From NCBI GenBank assembly GCA_031263875.1, contig JAISEX010000204.1:1-5208 (forward strand): a stretch of DNA of 5,208 nucleotides. Direction: 5' to 3'. This DNA is from Eubacteriales Family XIII. Incertae Sedis bacterium. Its GTDB lineage: Bacteria; Bacillota; Clostridia; Peptostreptococcales; Anaerovoracaceae. This document shows, piece by piece, positions 1 through 5,109 of the stretch. How positions within the stretch are numbered: the first letter of the stretch is position 1; every line of letters begins with the position of its first letter. The notes under the pieces are model-generated. The model did no database searches, was not told the origin of the DNA, and worked only from the letters and a program-made list of their open reading frames with translations. The position numbers and the translations under genes were made by a program.

Positions 1-433
1 CCCCCGAGTCGACCAGAATGGACGACGTGCCGGATTCGAGAATTGGATAGGCGCTGCAGATGGCCGGCCGGTCGATCCCCTCGATGCGGCCGAGCACGAA
101 TATGCCCCCCGTCATGATCGCCCCGCTGTTTCCCGCCGATAAAAACAGGTCGCCCTCGCCGTTTTTCAGCGCTTCGAGCCCCATGACCAGCGACGACGCC
201 GTCTTGCGCCGCACCGCCTTCACGGGCGATTCGTCCGTCTGTATCACCTCCGGCGCGTGCAGCACCGCGATCTTGGACTTGTCGTATTCCGCCTTTTCCA
301 GCTCCGCCCGTATGCGGGCCTCGTCGCCGACAAGCAGGATCTCATGCTCGATCAGGTCGACGGTTTCCGCCGCTCCCTTTACGATCTCACCGGGCGCGTT
401 ATCGCCGCCCATGGCGTCAATTATCATTCTCAT
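1..433 (-). CDS. plsX: Phosphate acyltransferase PlsX, N-terminal 144 residues (runs off the window)
   Basis: PlsX converts acyl-ACP and phosphate into acyl-phosphate, the acyl donor used by PlsY in the first step of phosphatidic acid synthesis. It is a soluble, membrane-associated enzyme of about 330 residues, so a little under half is present and the 3' end lies beyond base 1. The family signature IDAMGGDNAPGEIVKGA is at residues 5-21. LLVGD is at 33-37, SPVKAVRRKTASS at 69-81, LSAGNSGAIMTGGIF at 98-112 and GRIEGIDRPA at 115-124, all in the order and spacing of known PlsX proteins. The ATG at 433 is chosen over the in-frame ATG at 427 because GGAGG at 446-442 sits 8 bases upstream of it. 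The ATG directly follows the TAA of the upstream ATP-grasp gene with no bases between, so the two are almost certainly co-transcribed and translationally coupled. In Bacillota plsX often precedes other fatty-acid genes such as fabD or fabH; what follows here cannot be seen. Identity is very secure. Confidence 0.96.
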   Translation of the reverse strand, partial: MRMIIDAMGGDNAPGEIVKGAAETVDLIEHEILLVGDEARIRAELEKAEYDKSKIAVLHAPEVIQTDESPVKAVRRKTASSLVMGLEALKNGEGDLFLSAGNSGAIMTGGIFVLGRIEGIDRPAICSAYPILESGTSSILVDSG

Positions 434-3031
434 TTACTTGCCCTCCGTATCGAAGATTCCGCAGATAGTTTCACCCGACGCGATATCGGACACGATCCTG
501 AGTCCTCTATCGCCCACCTCATATACCTTGATAATATCGGCGACGGCGCTCTCCTGAAGCTCCGGGTCGGCCTTGCCGATAACCGAGGTATCCGATCCAA
601 AGAAACCGGCGTCGTAATACTTCGTCGTTTCCTTATTTTCAAAGATCGAAGCGTAGAATATATCCGCCTCGACGAGGTCTTGGAAAAAGTGGCTGCCATA
701 CGACAGCTCCGGCAGATAGCCCGCGCCCTCATAGCTGACCTCGCACGCGATCGACATATTGCTGATCTCCGCGAAGCGCACGGGAACGCCGAGCTCGGGC
801 GACGTCGTGCCGATGCGCCCGGGCACGAGCAGCATAATGACCTTGCCGCTCTCCTTGTAATACTGGTTGATCTGACCGATCGCCCGCGCCACCGCCGGCT
901 TTTGATTGTACGGATACTCGTAATAGCGCTTCGGATCGACCTGTATCACCACATCGATATGAGCGGAATAAGCGCCGCCCATCGTCCCGCCCGTCAGATC
1001 GAAAAACGTCTTTTCGCGCGACACGTTCTGCGGCAGCTCCGTGCGTATGCCGGAACCGCCCGTCTGGAGCGGCCGGCACTGGAGCAGGTTGATAACAAAA
1101 CCGCCGTCCTTCGCGATATTCAGCGCGAATTCCATATCGACCGGGTAATCGTATTCGCGCTCGACCGTCTTGAGTATCTTTCCGATACCGCCGACAAAAT
1201 CCTCATTGCGCAGCAGGTTCTCGCAGGTGGTGAAGATGATCTCCCGATCCATGCCGAGCTGTTTCAACTCGCTTTCACGCGCGGAATCGTGTTCGACCAT
1301 CACCGCCTTGAACCACGGCGCCATCTTGTCCACGATCCGCTCGATCGGCACCGTCGCGTGCGCGTTGATCGAAAGATCGAGCACGTCCACCTTGTGCTGG
1401 GCGTAATCGGACACATGCTTCCCGCGCATCGCCCGGCTCGACGGATCGTCCAAAGCGGCTATGCGCGGATAATCCCCGTCCGTTCGGTCGACGGCGCGCG
1501 TGCCGAGCCCCATCACCAGCCGGATAACGCCCGCGTTCGGATCGATGGAAGGATTCCAGCGGTAGGCGTTATACGAGAACGCCACGCCCGCGGCCGCCGG
1601 CATATAGACGTCACGAAAGAGCGAGCCCGTTACGCGCTGCACCAGCAGCGCCATCTGCTCGTCGCTGTTCGTCAGCCCGCGCTGGAGCCGGTATTCGAGG
1701 ACCGATTCGTCCATCGTACTCGCGTAGACCGTCCGCACCGCGTCCTCAAACGCGACCAGCCGTTCCTCGAGCGTCCCCTTGTTAACGCAGAAAATGGACT
1801 CGTACTTGCCCGCGAACGCGTTGCCGAAACCGTCCTCAAGCAAACTGCTCGACCGCACGATTATCGGGCTCTGCCCAAAATATTCGAGCATACGGCGAAA
1901 CTGCTCCCGGATATTATCCGAGAATTCGCCCTCGAGGATCTTTTCCTTTAATATTTCCGCAATCGGAAAATAGCCGCGCTTCTTGCGCTGCTTTATCTTC
2001 AGCCCCCAGCATTTATTTTTGATCAGGAACGTGTAATACAAATTCGAGCAGATGTAAAATGAATCGTGCGGCTCCAGTATCTCCGAGATATCCGGCAGAT
2101 GCTTGTCAACTATTCGCCTTGACAATATCATTCCCGTCGCCTTGCCGCCGATGCTGCCCACGCCGATCATGCGCGCCTTGATATCGAGCAGGTCGGTCAG
2201 GTTCACGTTCCGCACCGCGATGTCGAGCATGCGCTCGTCCGTGCCGAATATCATACGGCACAGATCGCGGATGTCCGACGGCACCTCGTATTCCTGCACC
2301 AGCGCCTGTTTTTTTATAAAAAAGCGCTCCCAGTTATCGAGGTTCCGCGCGCTGTCGACGTTGCCGTTCTCCGCAACGATGCAGTAAAACCGCGCGAGCT
2401 CGATGCCGTTCGTCAGCGGTTTGATATCCTCCGGGTCGTCCTTGTCCACGCGGTGCGGAAGAAAGATCGTCGGCAGATAGCGGTCGAGCACCTTGATCGG
2501 CTGGATATACATATGATCCTCGTCGCGAAACACATCGAGCAGCACCGAAGCCGACTCGCGGATACGCGCCACGGACTCAAACGAGTGATGGTTGCGCGAA
2601 TACGAAAAATACGCGACGGAATTGCTCCTCGCGATCTCCGGCGCCGTCACCACGAGGAAATTCCCCATCATCCAGTCCGCGACCCACTCCACCTGCAGAT
2701 CCGTCATGCTGTCGAACAGATAATGGGTTTCGGGCCCCTCCTCCTCGATAATGTCGGAAATCGTCATCACCACCGTCTCAAAGCCGCTGTTAATGTCGAT
2801 CTCGTAGATGCGCACGCCCGGCACCGCCTCGATCAGAGCAAGATGTTTGTCGAAACGGAAATATACCACATTTTTATTGTCCGCAAGCGCCTGTTTGATG
2901 TACGGCTCGACAAAAAACATATAATCGTCTATATCCGAGACCTGGAAGACGACATTATCTCCGTAACGAATATAGTCGAGAGCCTTATCGAGTCCCGAAA
3001 TGCCTGAAAACGCCCGTTTTTGGTTTATCAT
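434..3031 (-). CDS. PEP/pyruvate-binding-domain (PPDK_N ATP-grasp) protein with degenerate KaiC-like N-terminus
   Basis: An 865-residue protein of unknown substrate. Residues about 8-215 resemble a KaiC/RecA-like domain: SGISGLDKALDYI (9-21) matches the KaiC opening, and YLFDSMTDL (104-112) resembles a Walker B strand with D107. The P-loop expected after NVVFQV (26-31) is replaced by SDIDDYMFF, so ATP binding there is unlikely. Residues about 285-655 form a PPDK/PEP-synthase N-terminal ATP-grasp domain: GSIGGKATGM (292-301), PIIVRSSSLLEDGFGNAFAG (389-408), RVTGSLFRDVYMPAAAGVAF (466-485) and DMEF...LLQCRPLQ (632-656). Equivalents of the PPDK nucleotide ligands appear present: K297, R393, D632, E634, Q651, R653. 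Residues about 675-800 carry GRIGTTSPELGVPV (738-751) and YGSHFFQDL (778-786), resembling a C-terminal module I recall from other stand-alone PPDK_N proteins (GRWGSSDP-LG-PV, SQGTHFFQ). The phosphohistidine swivelling domain and the PEP/pyruvate barrel are absent, so it should not be called PEP synthase or PPDK. The likely chemistry is ATP-dependent phosphoryl transfer to an unknown acceptor. It is cotranscribed with plsX. The start fits the domain boundary but lacks a Shine-Dalgarno. Confidence 0.9.
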   Translation of the reverse strand: MINQKRAFSGISGLDKALDYIRYGDNVVFQVSDIDDYMFFVEPYIKQALADNKNVVYFRFDKHLALIEAVPGVRIYEIDINSGFETVVMTISDIIEEEGPETHYLFDSMTDLQVEWVADWMMGNFLVVTAPEIARSNSVAYFSYSRNHHSFESVARIRESASVLLDVFRDEDHMYIQPIKVLDRYLPTIFLPHRVDKDDPEDIKPLTNGIELARFYCIVAENGNVDSARNLDNWERFFIKKQALVQEYEVPSDIRDLCRMIFGTDERMLDIAVRNVNLTDLLDIKARMIGVGSIGGKATGMILSRRIVDKHLPDISEILEPHDSFYICSNLYYTFLIKNKCWGLKIKQRKKRGYFPIAEILKEKILEGEFSDNIREQFRRMLEYFGQSPIIVRSSSLLEDGFGNAFAGKYESIFCVNKGTLEERLVAFEDAVRTVYASTMDESVLEYRLQRGLTNSDEQMALLVQRVTGSLFRDVYMPAAAGVAFSYNAYRWNPSIDPNAGVIRLVMGLGTRAVDRTDGDYPRIAALDDPSSRAMRGKHVSDYAQHKVDVLDLSINAHATVPIERIVDKMAPWFKAVMVEHDSARESELKQLGMDREIIFTTCENLLRNEDFVGGIGKILKTVEREYDYPVDMEFALNIAKDGGFVINLLQCRPLQTGGSGIRTELPQNVSREKTFFDLTGGTMGGAYSAHIDVVIQVDPKRYYEYPYNQKPAVARAIGQINQYYKESGKVIMLLVPGRIGTTSPELGVPVRFAEISNMSIACEVSYEGAGYLPELSYGSHFFQDLVEADIFYASIFENKETTKYYDAGFFGSDTSVIGKADPELQESAVADIIKVYEVGDRGLRIVSDIASGETICGIFDTEGK
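442..446 (-). promoter_or_regulatory. Shine-Dalgarno of plsX inside the upstream gene
   Basis: GGAGG (GGAGGG if base 441 is included) lies 8 bases before the plsX ATG and within the last codons of the upstream gene. Ribosomes finishing the upstream gene would sit on this site, which is the usual arrangement for translational coupling. It decides the start in favour of the first of two closely spaced in-frame ATGs. Confidence 0.85.
2301..2328. repeat. Intragenic inverted repeat with A/T homopolymers
   Basis: Inside the ATP-grasp gene, AGCGC (2301-2305) and GCGCT (2324-2328) flank TTTTTT at 2310-2315 and AAAAAA at 2318-2323. The result is an imperfect inverted repeat with a three-to-four-base bulge. 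On the coding strand it encodes ERFFIKKQAL (residues 235-244) and includes a run of six T and a run of seven A, unusual in this GC-rich gene. The reading frame continues correctly through it. Confidence 0.6.
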
Positions 3032-3048
3032 TGTGATATTATATCACA
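3032..3048. promoter_or_regulatory. Perfect 17-bp palindrome over the -10 box (candidate operator)
   Basis: TGTGATAT and ATATCACA flank a single central base (3040), giving a perfect 8+1+8 inverted repeat (minus strand TGTGATATAATATCACA). It covers the whole extended -10 element and touches the start codon, so a dimeric regulator bound here would block RNA polymerase. The TGTGA/TCACA half-sites resemble CRP/FNR-family and some Rex sites, but those have an even centre (TGTGA-N6-TCACA) whereas here the spacer is 7. The regulator is therefore unassigned. Part of the symmetry could be incidental, because TATAAT-like AT-rich sequence is itself nearly symmetrical. Confidence 0.55.
3038..3046 (-). 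promoter_or_regulatory. Extended -10 promoter for the ATP-grasp gene and plsX, apparently leaderless
   Basis: Reading the minus strand, TG at 3046-3045, one base, then TATAAT at 3043-3038 form a perfect extended -10 (TGnTATAAT). No good TTGACA-like -35 is seen 16-18 bases further up (the 17-base position reads GCGTTT), which an extended -10 can compensate. The hexamer ends 7 bases before the A of the ATG at 3031, so transcription would start at or within a base or two of the start codon and the message would have essentially no 5' leader. No AGGAGG-like sequence occurs before the ATG, which agrees with this. The promoter call is an inference from sequence only. Confidence 0.7.
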
Positions 3049-3123
3049 TTGCGGCCCCGCAAACGCGAAAGTGGAACCATCGATTTTATCGCAGCGGTAA
3101 ACGAAGGTATGCGCGTCACTGTC

Positions 3124-3144
3124 ATTGCGGCCTCGACCCGCAAT
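3124..3144. repeat. Short hairpin repeat, ATTGCGG stem
   Basis: ATTGCGG (3124-3130) and CCGCAAT (3138-3144) form a perfect 7-bp stem around the loop CCTCGAC. The surrounding text, GTCATTGCGG...CCCGCAATCCCC, matches the general form of dispersed intergenic repeats found in many bacterial genomes, and it resembles the second hairpin at 3323-3343 (GTCATTCCGGG...CCCGGAATC). Whether it recurs in this genome cannot be seen from one window. Confidence 0.6.
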
Positions 3145-3189
3145 CCCCCTGGCTGACGGACTGGCGTGCGTGTGAATATTTCGGGCGCA

Positions 3190-3281
3190 TGGGGCACGCG
3201 GGAATGAATTTGTACGTAACGCAGGATAGTTCCCCGCGCAGGCATTTCACAAAAAACAGTTTTTTATTCCCGCGTGCCCCA
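3190..3281. repeat. Inverted repeat with perfect 16-bp arms
   Basis: TGGGGCACGCGGGAAT at 3190-3205 is the exact reverse complement of 3266-3281, and 3206-3208 extends it with one mismatch. The 60-bp interior contains an A6-CAG-T6 symmetrical run (3251-3265) directly inside the right arm. The left arm overlaps the outer repeat (3178-3195), and the right arm overlaps the start of the next inverted repeat (3276), so the same TGGGGC core is shared by three pairings. Confidence 0.75.
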
Positions 3282-3406
3282 CCGGGCTATCCGCTGCAAT
3301 GCCGCTCATGCCATCGTCTGTCATTCCGGGCTTGCCCCGGAATCTCCCCAATCGGGGTATCTATGCGTACGCATCCGCGGAATTGTAGCGGATAGCCCGG
3401 TGGGGC
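3276..3406. repeat. 131-bp MITE-like element with long terminal inverted repeats
   Basis: Bases 3276-3300 and 3382-3406 are inverted 25-bp arms differing at one position (GCTGCAAT against GCTACAAT). Weaker pairing continues inward for 11 more bases with three mismatches (3301-3311 with 3371-3381). The interior holds a strong hairpin (3323-3343), a CCCC/GGGG hairpin (3346-3357) and the perfect 12-bp palindrome ATGCGTACGCAT (3363-3374). Folded as a single strand it would be a long stem capped by further hairpins. The size and symmetry fit a small non-autonomous mobile or palindromic repeat. No flanking duplication was found. Confidence 0.7.
3323..3343. repeat. Short hairpin repeat, ATTCCGGG stem
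   Basis: ATTCCGGG (3323-3330) and CCCGGAAT (3336-3343) form a perfect 8-bp GC-rich stem around the loop CTTGC. The form GTCATTCCGGGCTTG...CCCGGAATC is a common dispersed intergenic repeat type in bacteria. It sits inside the 131-bp inverted-repeat element. There is no following T-run on either strand, so it is not called a terminator. Confidence 0.65.
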
Positions 3407-3452
3407 TGTTCCTCTGTGTTTAAAACGGTTTGATCGCTGAAATTTCAACAGT

Positions 3453-3464
3453 TGAGGCGCCTCA
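3453..3464. repeat. Perfect 12-bp palindrome TGAGGCGCCTCA
   Basis: TGAGGCGCCTCA reads the same on both strands, and a second palindrome, TGAAATTTCA (3438-3447), lies just before it. Both lie between the right arm of the 131-bp element and the right arm of the outer repeat, in non-coding sequence. They may be part of the repeat unit or a binding site; nothing further can be said. Confidence 0.4.
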
Positions 3465-3532
3465 TCCATTTCAAGACAGCCCCATGCGCCCAAATCATTA
3501 AGCAAAATTATTGCAGGAACCGCAGGCAGCCC

Positions 3533-3979
3533 CTACGCCCCTATATCCAGCCGCATCACTTCCGGGTGGCAGGAAACGCCGTACTGCGGGCAGGTGAAAC
3601 ATTCGAAGAAATTTGGCGCGGAAGCACGCGGAACGGGGACAAAACCGTGTTTCGCAAAGAAGCCCGGAGCGCGCGCGACGAGAAAGATGGACGCGCCGCC
3701 GAGTGATCGCACCTTTTCAATTAGCGTATCGAGCAAGGCCGCGCCGAGCCCCGCGCCGCGGGCGCGTTCGTCCGTCGCGATGCCGTCGCAGATATACTCG
3801 CCCTCGCGCAGAGCGAGAACGGCGGCGCCGGCAAGACGGTGCGTTTTATCGTCCGGGAATTCCGCCGCGTAACAGGCGACGATATCGGTCGGGACTTCGT
3901 CTTCCTCCGAAAATTCGAGTTCGTTTTCGATAAAAAACGGAACGAGGCGCTCGTAATCGTCCGTCTGCTGTATGTGCAT
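3533..3979 (-). CDS. GNAT-family N-acetyltransferase with cysteine-rich C-terminus
   Basis: A 148-residue protein of the Gcn5-related acetyltransferase family, which moves an acetyl group from acetyl-CoA to an amine. The substrate is unknown. Acetyl-CoA binding motif A is seen as CDGIATDERARGAGLGAALL (64-83), with the R-G-A-G-L-G pyrophosphate loop at 74-79. Motif B is FLVARAPGFFAKHGFVPVP (99-117), where GFFAKHGF is the usual GFYxKxGF signature with Phe in place of Tyr. The C-terminal extension CFTCPQYGVSCHPEVMRL (127-144) holds three cysteines and a histidine and could bind a metal; I recall similar CxxCP...C-P-M tails in some clostridial GNATs but cannot name them. The ATG at 3979 is preferred because AGGAG lies 8 bases upstream; a GTG at 3997 would add six residues with a poorer site. 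It follows the lipid kinase on the same strand after about 200 bases, so co-transcription is possible but not shown. No terminator follows. Confidence 0.9.
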   Translation of the reverse strand: MHIQQTDDYERLVPFFIENELEFSEEDEVPTDIVACYAAEFPDDKTHRLAGAAVLALREGEYICDGIATDERARGAGLGAALLDTLIEKVRSLGGASIFLVARAPGFFAKHGFVPVPRASAPNFFECFTCPQYGVSCHPEVMRLDIGA

Positions 3980-3987
3980 TTCTGAAA

Positions 3988-3992
3988 CTCCT
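3988..3992 (-). promoter_or_regulatory. Shine-Dalgarno deciding the acetyltransferase start
   Basis: AGGAG lies 8 bases before the ATG at 3979. It falls inside the coding sequence if the upstream GTG (3997) were used, so the ATG start is favoured. Confidence 0.75.
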
Positions 3993-4002
3993 GTCACCTG
4001 CC

Positions 4003-4022
4003 TCTGCCGCGCTTCTTCGGCA
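4003..4022. repeat. Stem-loop upstream of the acetyltransferase
   Basis: CTGCCG and CGGCAG form a 6-bp stem around an 8-base loop, just upstream of the acetyltransferase ribosome binding site. It could act in the 5' leader or slow polymerase at the end of the lipid-kinase message, but it has no T-run in the minus direction. The rest of the 3980-4181 spacer shows no convincing promoter or gene. Confidence 0.35.
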
Positions 4023-4181
4023 GCGCTTTAAATCAGACCCGCCGCCTGCTCGCGGTTATTACCTCGGGAAAACCCTCGAAATACCATGCGCGTCGGATAT
4101 GACTTCCCCGCGGTATTTCGCGCCCCGCCGGAAGCGCCGCGGCTCATATTCCTGCGCCGCCCATGAATCGCCGCATATTTT

Positions 4182-5099
4182 TCACCAGAACACGCCTTCC
4201 ATATCGTTCTCAACGGTGTTGATCTGCAGGCGGTTCGGCAGGATCTCGATATCGAGGGGAAGCGAATCGCCCTTTTCACCGTCGACGTCGGTACCGAATT
4301 CGACCGGCGACTCGACGCGCAGTTTCGGCGTCTGAAAGTAGACGACGCTCTTGTGATCCGTGTGCTGGCCCGTCAGGACGCTGAGCATCACGGCGGCGAG
4401 ATTCACCACGGGCACGCCCTTGAACAGCAGCACGTCGAACAGCCCGTCGTTGATAACGGCCTGCGGCGCGGCGCGGCGAAAGCCCCCTGCGGAGCGCCCG
4501 TTCATCACGAGCATCGCGTACATCTTCTCATTGATAACGCGGTCGGGGCACGTGATCTTCACGGGAATCGGTTTCAGCTTCGGCACCTCCGCAAGCCCGC
4601 GCAGATAATACGCCATCACGCCGAGCGTGTTCTTCACATTCGGATCCGTCTTCTGGCTCACATCGACGAGCATTCCCATCGCGAGCACGTTGACAAAACA
4701 GCGGCCGTTGACAAGCCCCACGTCCATCGGCGTGTATTTTTCATTCGTCGCGATATGCAGCATATCGTCGATCTGGTCGGGCAGATCGAAATAATGCGCG
4801 AGGTCGTTCGCCGTCCCCGCCGGGAAAATCGCGAGGGGCAGATGCACGTCGTATTTGACCATGGCGGAAACCATGGCGTTGATCGTGCCGTCGCCGCCCG
4901 CCGCGACTATCTTATAATATTCATTGATGTTCGCGCGCTTGAAAAACTCGTCGAGTATGCCCACGCGGTCCGCGCGCAGCGCCAAGACAAACATCCTTTT
5001 CTTCTGGAACGCCGCGACGACTTCGTCGAGATTACTCGAGAAAATGCCGTTGCCCGCGTTCGGGTTATAAAAGAGCAATACCTTTTTCGATTTGACCAT
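4182..5099 (-). CDS. YegS/BmrU/DgkB-family lipid (diacylglycerol) kinase
   Basis: A 305-residue soluble lipid kinase, the usual length for this family, which phosphorylates diacylglycerol or a related membrane lipid with ATP at the inner face of the membrane. The N-terminal catalytic domain (about 1-135) has FYNPNAGNG (10-18), the nucleotide-binding AAGGDGTIN (66-74) and FPAGTANDLAHYF (92-104), all diagnostic. The C-terminal beta-rich domain has GRSAGGFRRAAP (201-212), NDGLFDVLLFK (217-227) and VDGE (272-275). D70, D126 and E275 are the probable equivalents of the acidic residues described for Staphylococcus aureus DgkB, so the enzyme looks active. There is no transmembrane segment, unlike DgkA. 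The ATG at 5099 is preceded by AGGTGAT, a seven-base match to the 16S rRNA tail, and by a strong promoter, so it can be expressed independently. The substrate is inferred from the family; sphingosine-like or undecaprenol substrates cannot be excluded. A likely role is returning diacylglycerol released from phospholipids to phosphatidic acid. Confidence 0.94.
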   Translation of the reverse strand: MVKSKKVLLFYNPNAGNGIFSSNLDEVVAAFQKKRMFVLALRADRVGILDEFFKRANINEYYKIVAAGGDGTINAMVSAMVKYDVHLPLAIFPAGTANDLAHYFDLPDQIDDMLHIATNEKYTPMDVGLVNGRCFVNVLAMGMLVDVSQKTDPNVKNTLGVMAYYLRGLAEVPKLKPIPVKITCPDRVINEKMYAMLVMNGRSAGGFRRAAPQAVINDGLFDVLLFKGVPVVNLAAVMLSVLTGQHTDHKSVVYFQTPKLRVESPVEFGTDVDGEKGDSLPLDIEILPNRLQINTVENDMEGVFW

Positions 5100-5102
5100 A
5101 CT

Positions 5103-5109
5103 ATCACCT
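5103..5109 (-). promoter_or_regulatory. Shine-Dalgarno of the lipid kinase
   Basis: AGGTGAT is a seven-base complement of the 16S rRNA 3' end and sits just before the ATG at 5099. Its first two bases are part of the TAG stop (5110-5108) of the preceding frame, so the two genes may be translationally coupled on readthrough messages. Confidence 0.75.

Larger units (their letters stand above)
3178..3495. repeat. Outer inverted repeat enclosing a 318-bp block
   Basis: Bases 3178-3195 and 3479-3495 are inverted copies of each other. GGGCGCATGGGGC (3183-3195) is perfectly complementary to 3479-3491, and the match continues outward through ATTT after one extra C at 3182. The arms bracket the other inverted repeats. 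This could be the outline of a MITE-like or composite non-autonomous element, or two copies of one small repeat in opposite orientation. No clear target-site duplication is visible at the outer ends and no transposase is present. Confidence 0.5.
3049..3532. other. Non-coding spacer with repeat mosaic
   Basis: No convincing gene lies between the acetyltransferase stop and the promoter of the ATP-grasp gene. Open frames here translate to phrases such as CHCGLDPQSP and IPGQARNDRR, which I recognise as chance translations of dispersed bacterial intergenic repeats, not protein families. The stretch holds two short GC-rich hairpins, three overlapping long-arm inverted repeats and two short palindromes, listed separately. 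Bases 3049-3120 show nothing assignable. No GC-rich stem followed by a T-run in the minus direction was found, so no intrinsic terminator for the acetyltransferase is called. Confidence 0.7.

Noticed and set aside
257..1951. Long 564-residue plus-strand open frame
   Set aside because: It is antisense to the well-supported ATP-grasp gene and plsX. Its translation is dominated by His, Arg, Leu and Asp with no recognisable motifs, the usual result of reading GC-rich codons on the opposite strand.
434..3031. Annotation as PEP synthase or pyruvate phosphate dikinase
   Set aside because: Only the ATP-grasp domain is shared. No TSGG-T-H-A phosphohistidine motif or PEP/pyruvate barrel is present; the superficially similar GGTMGGAYSAH (681-691) does not fit the motif.
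3032..3048. The palindrome as a CRP or FNR site
   Set aside because: The TGTGA/TCACA half-sites fit, but the spacer is 7 bases instead of 6 and the site lies on the -10 box, so a classical activator role is unlikely. The regulator is left unassigned.
3251..3265. A6-CAG-T6 symmetrical run as an intrinsic terminator
   Set aside because: The stem is only A-T pairs with no GC-rich part, so it would not be expected to terminate transcription. It is better seen as part of the repeat mosaic.
3000..3395. Plus-strand open frame translating to CHCGLDPQSP
   Set aside because: This phrase is the translation of a dispersed intergenic hairpin repeat, and the frame overlaps the start of the ATP-grasp gene. 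It has no ribosome binding site or protein-like composition.
3287..3505. Minus-strand open frame translating to IPGQARNDRR
   Set aside because: It runs through the inverted-repeat element and repeats its own phrases (APPGYPLQ also appears on the opposite strand), which is explained by the DNA symmetry and not by a protein.
3613..3933. Arginine-rich plus-strand open frame over the acetyltransferase
   Set aside because: It is a shadow of the GNAT gene: extreme Arg content and no motif, whereas the minus strand shows acetyl-CoA motifs A and B.
4028..4181. Small minus-strand frame in the spacer after the lipid kinase
   Set aside because: The portion beyond the kinase gene (an ATG-initiated frame of about 39 residues) has an ill-spaced AGGA and no recognisable content; most of the longer frame is a shadow of the kinase.
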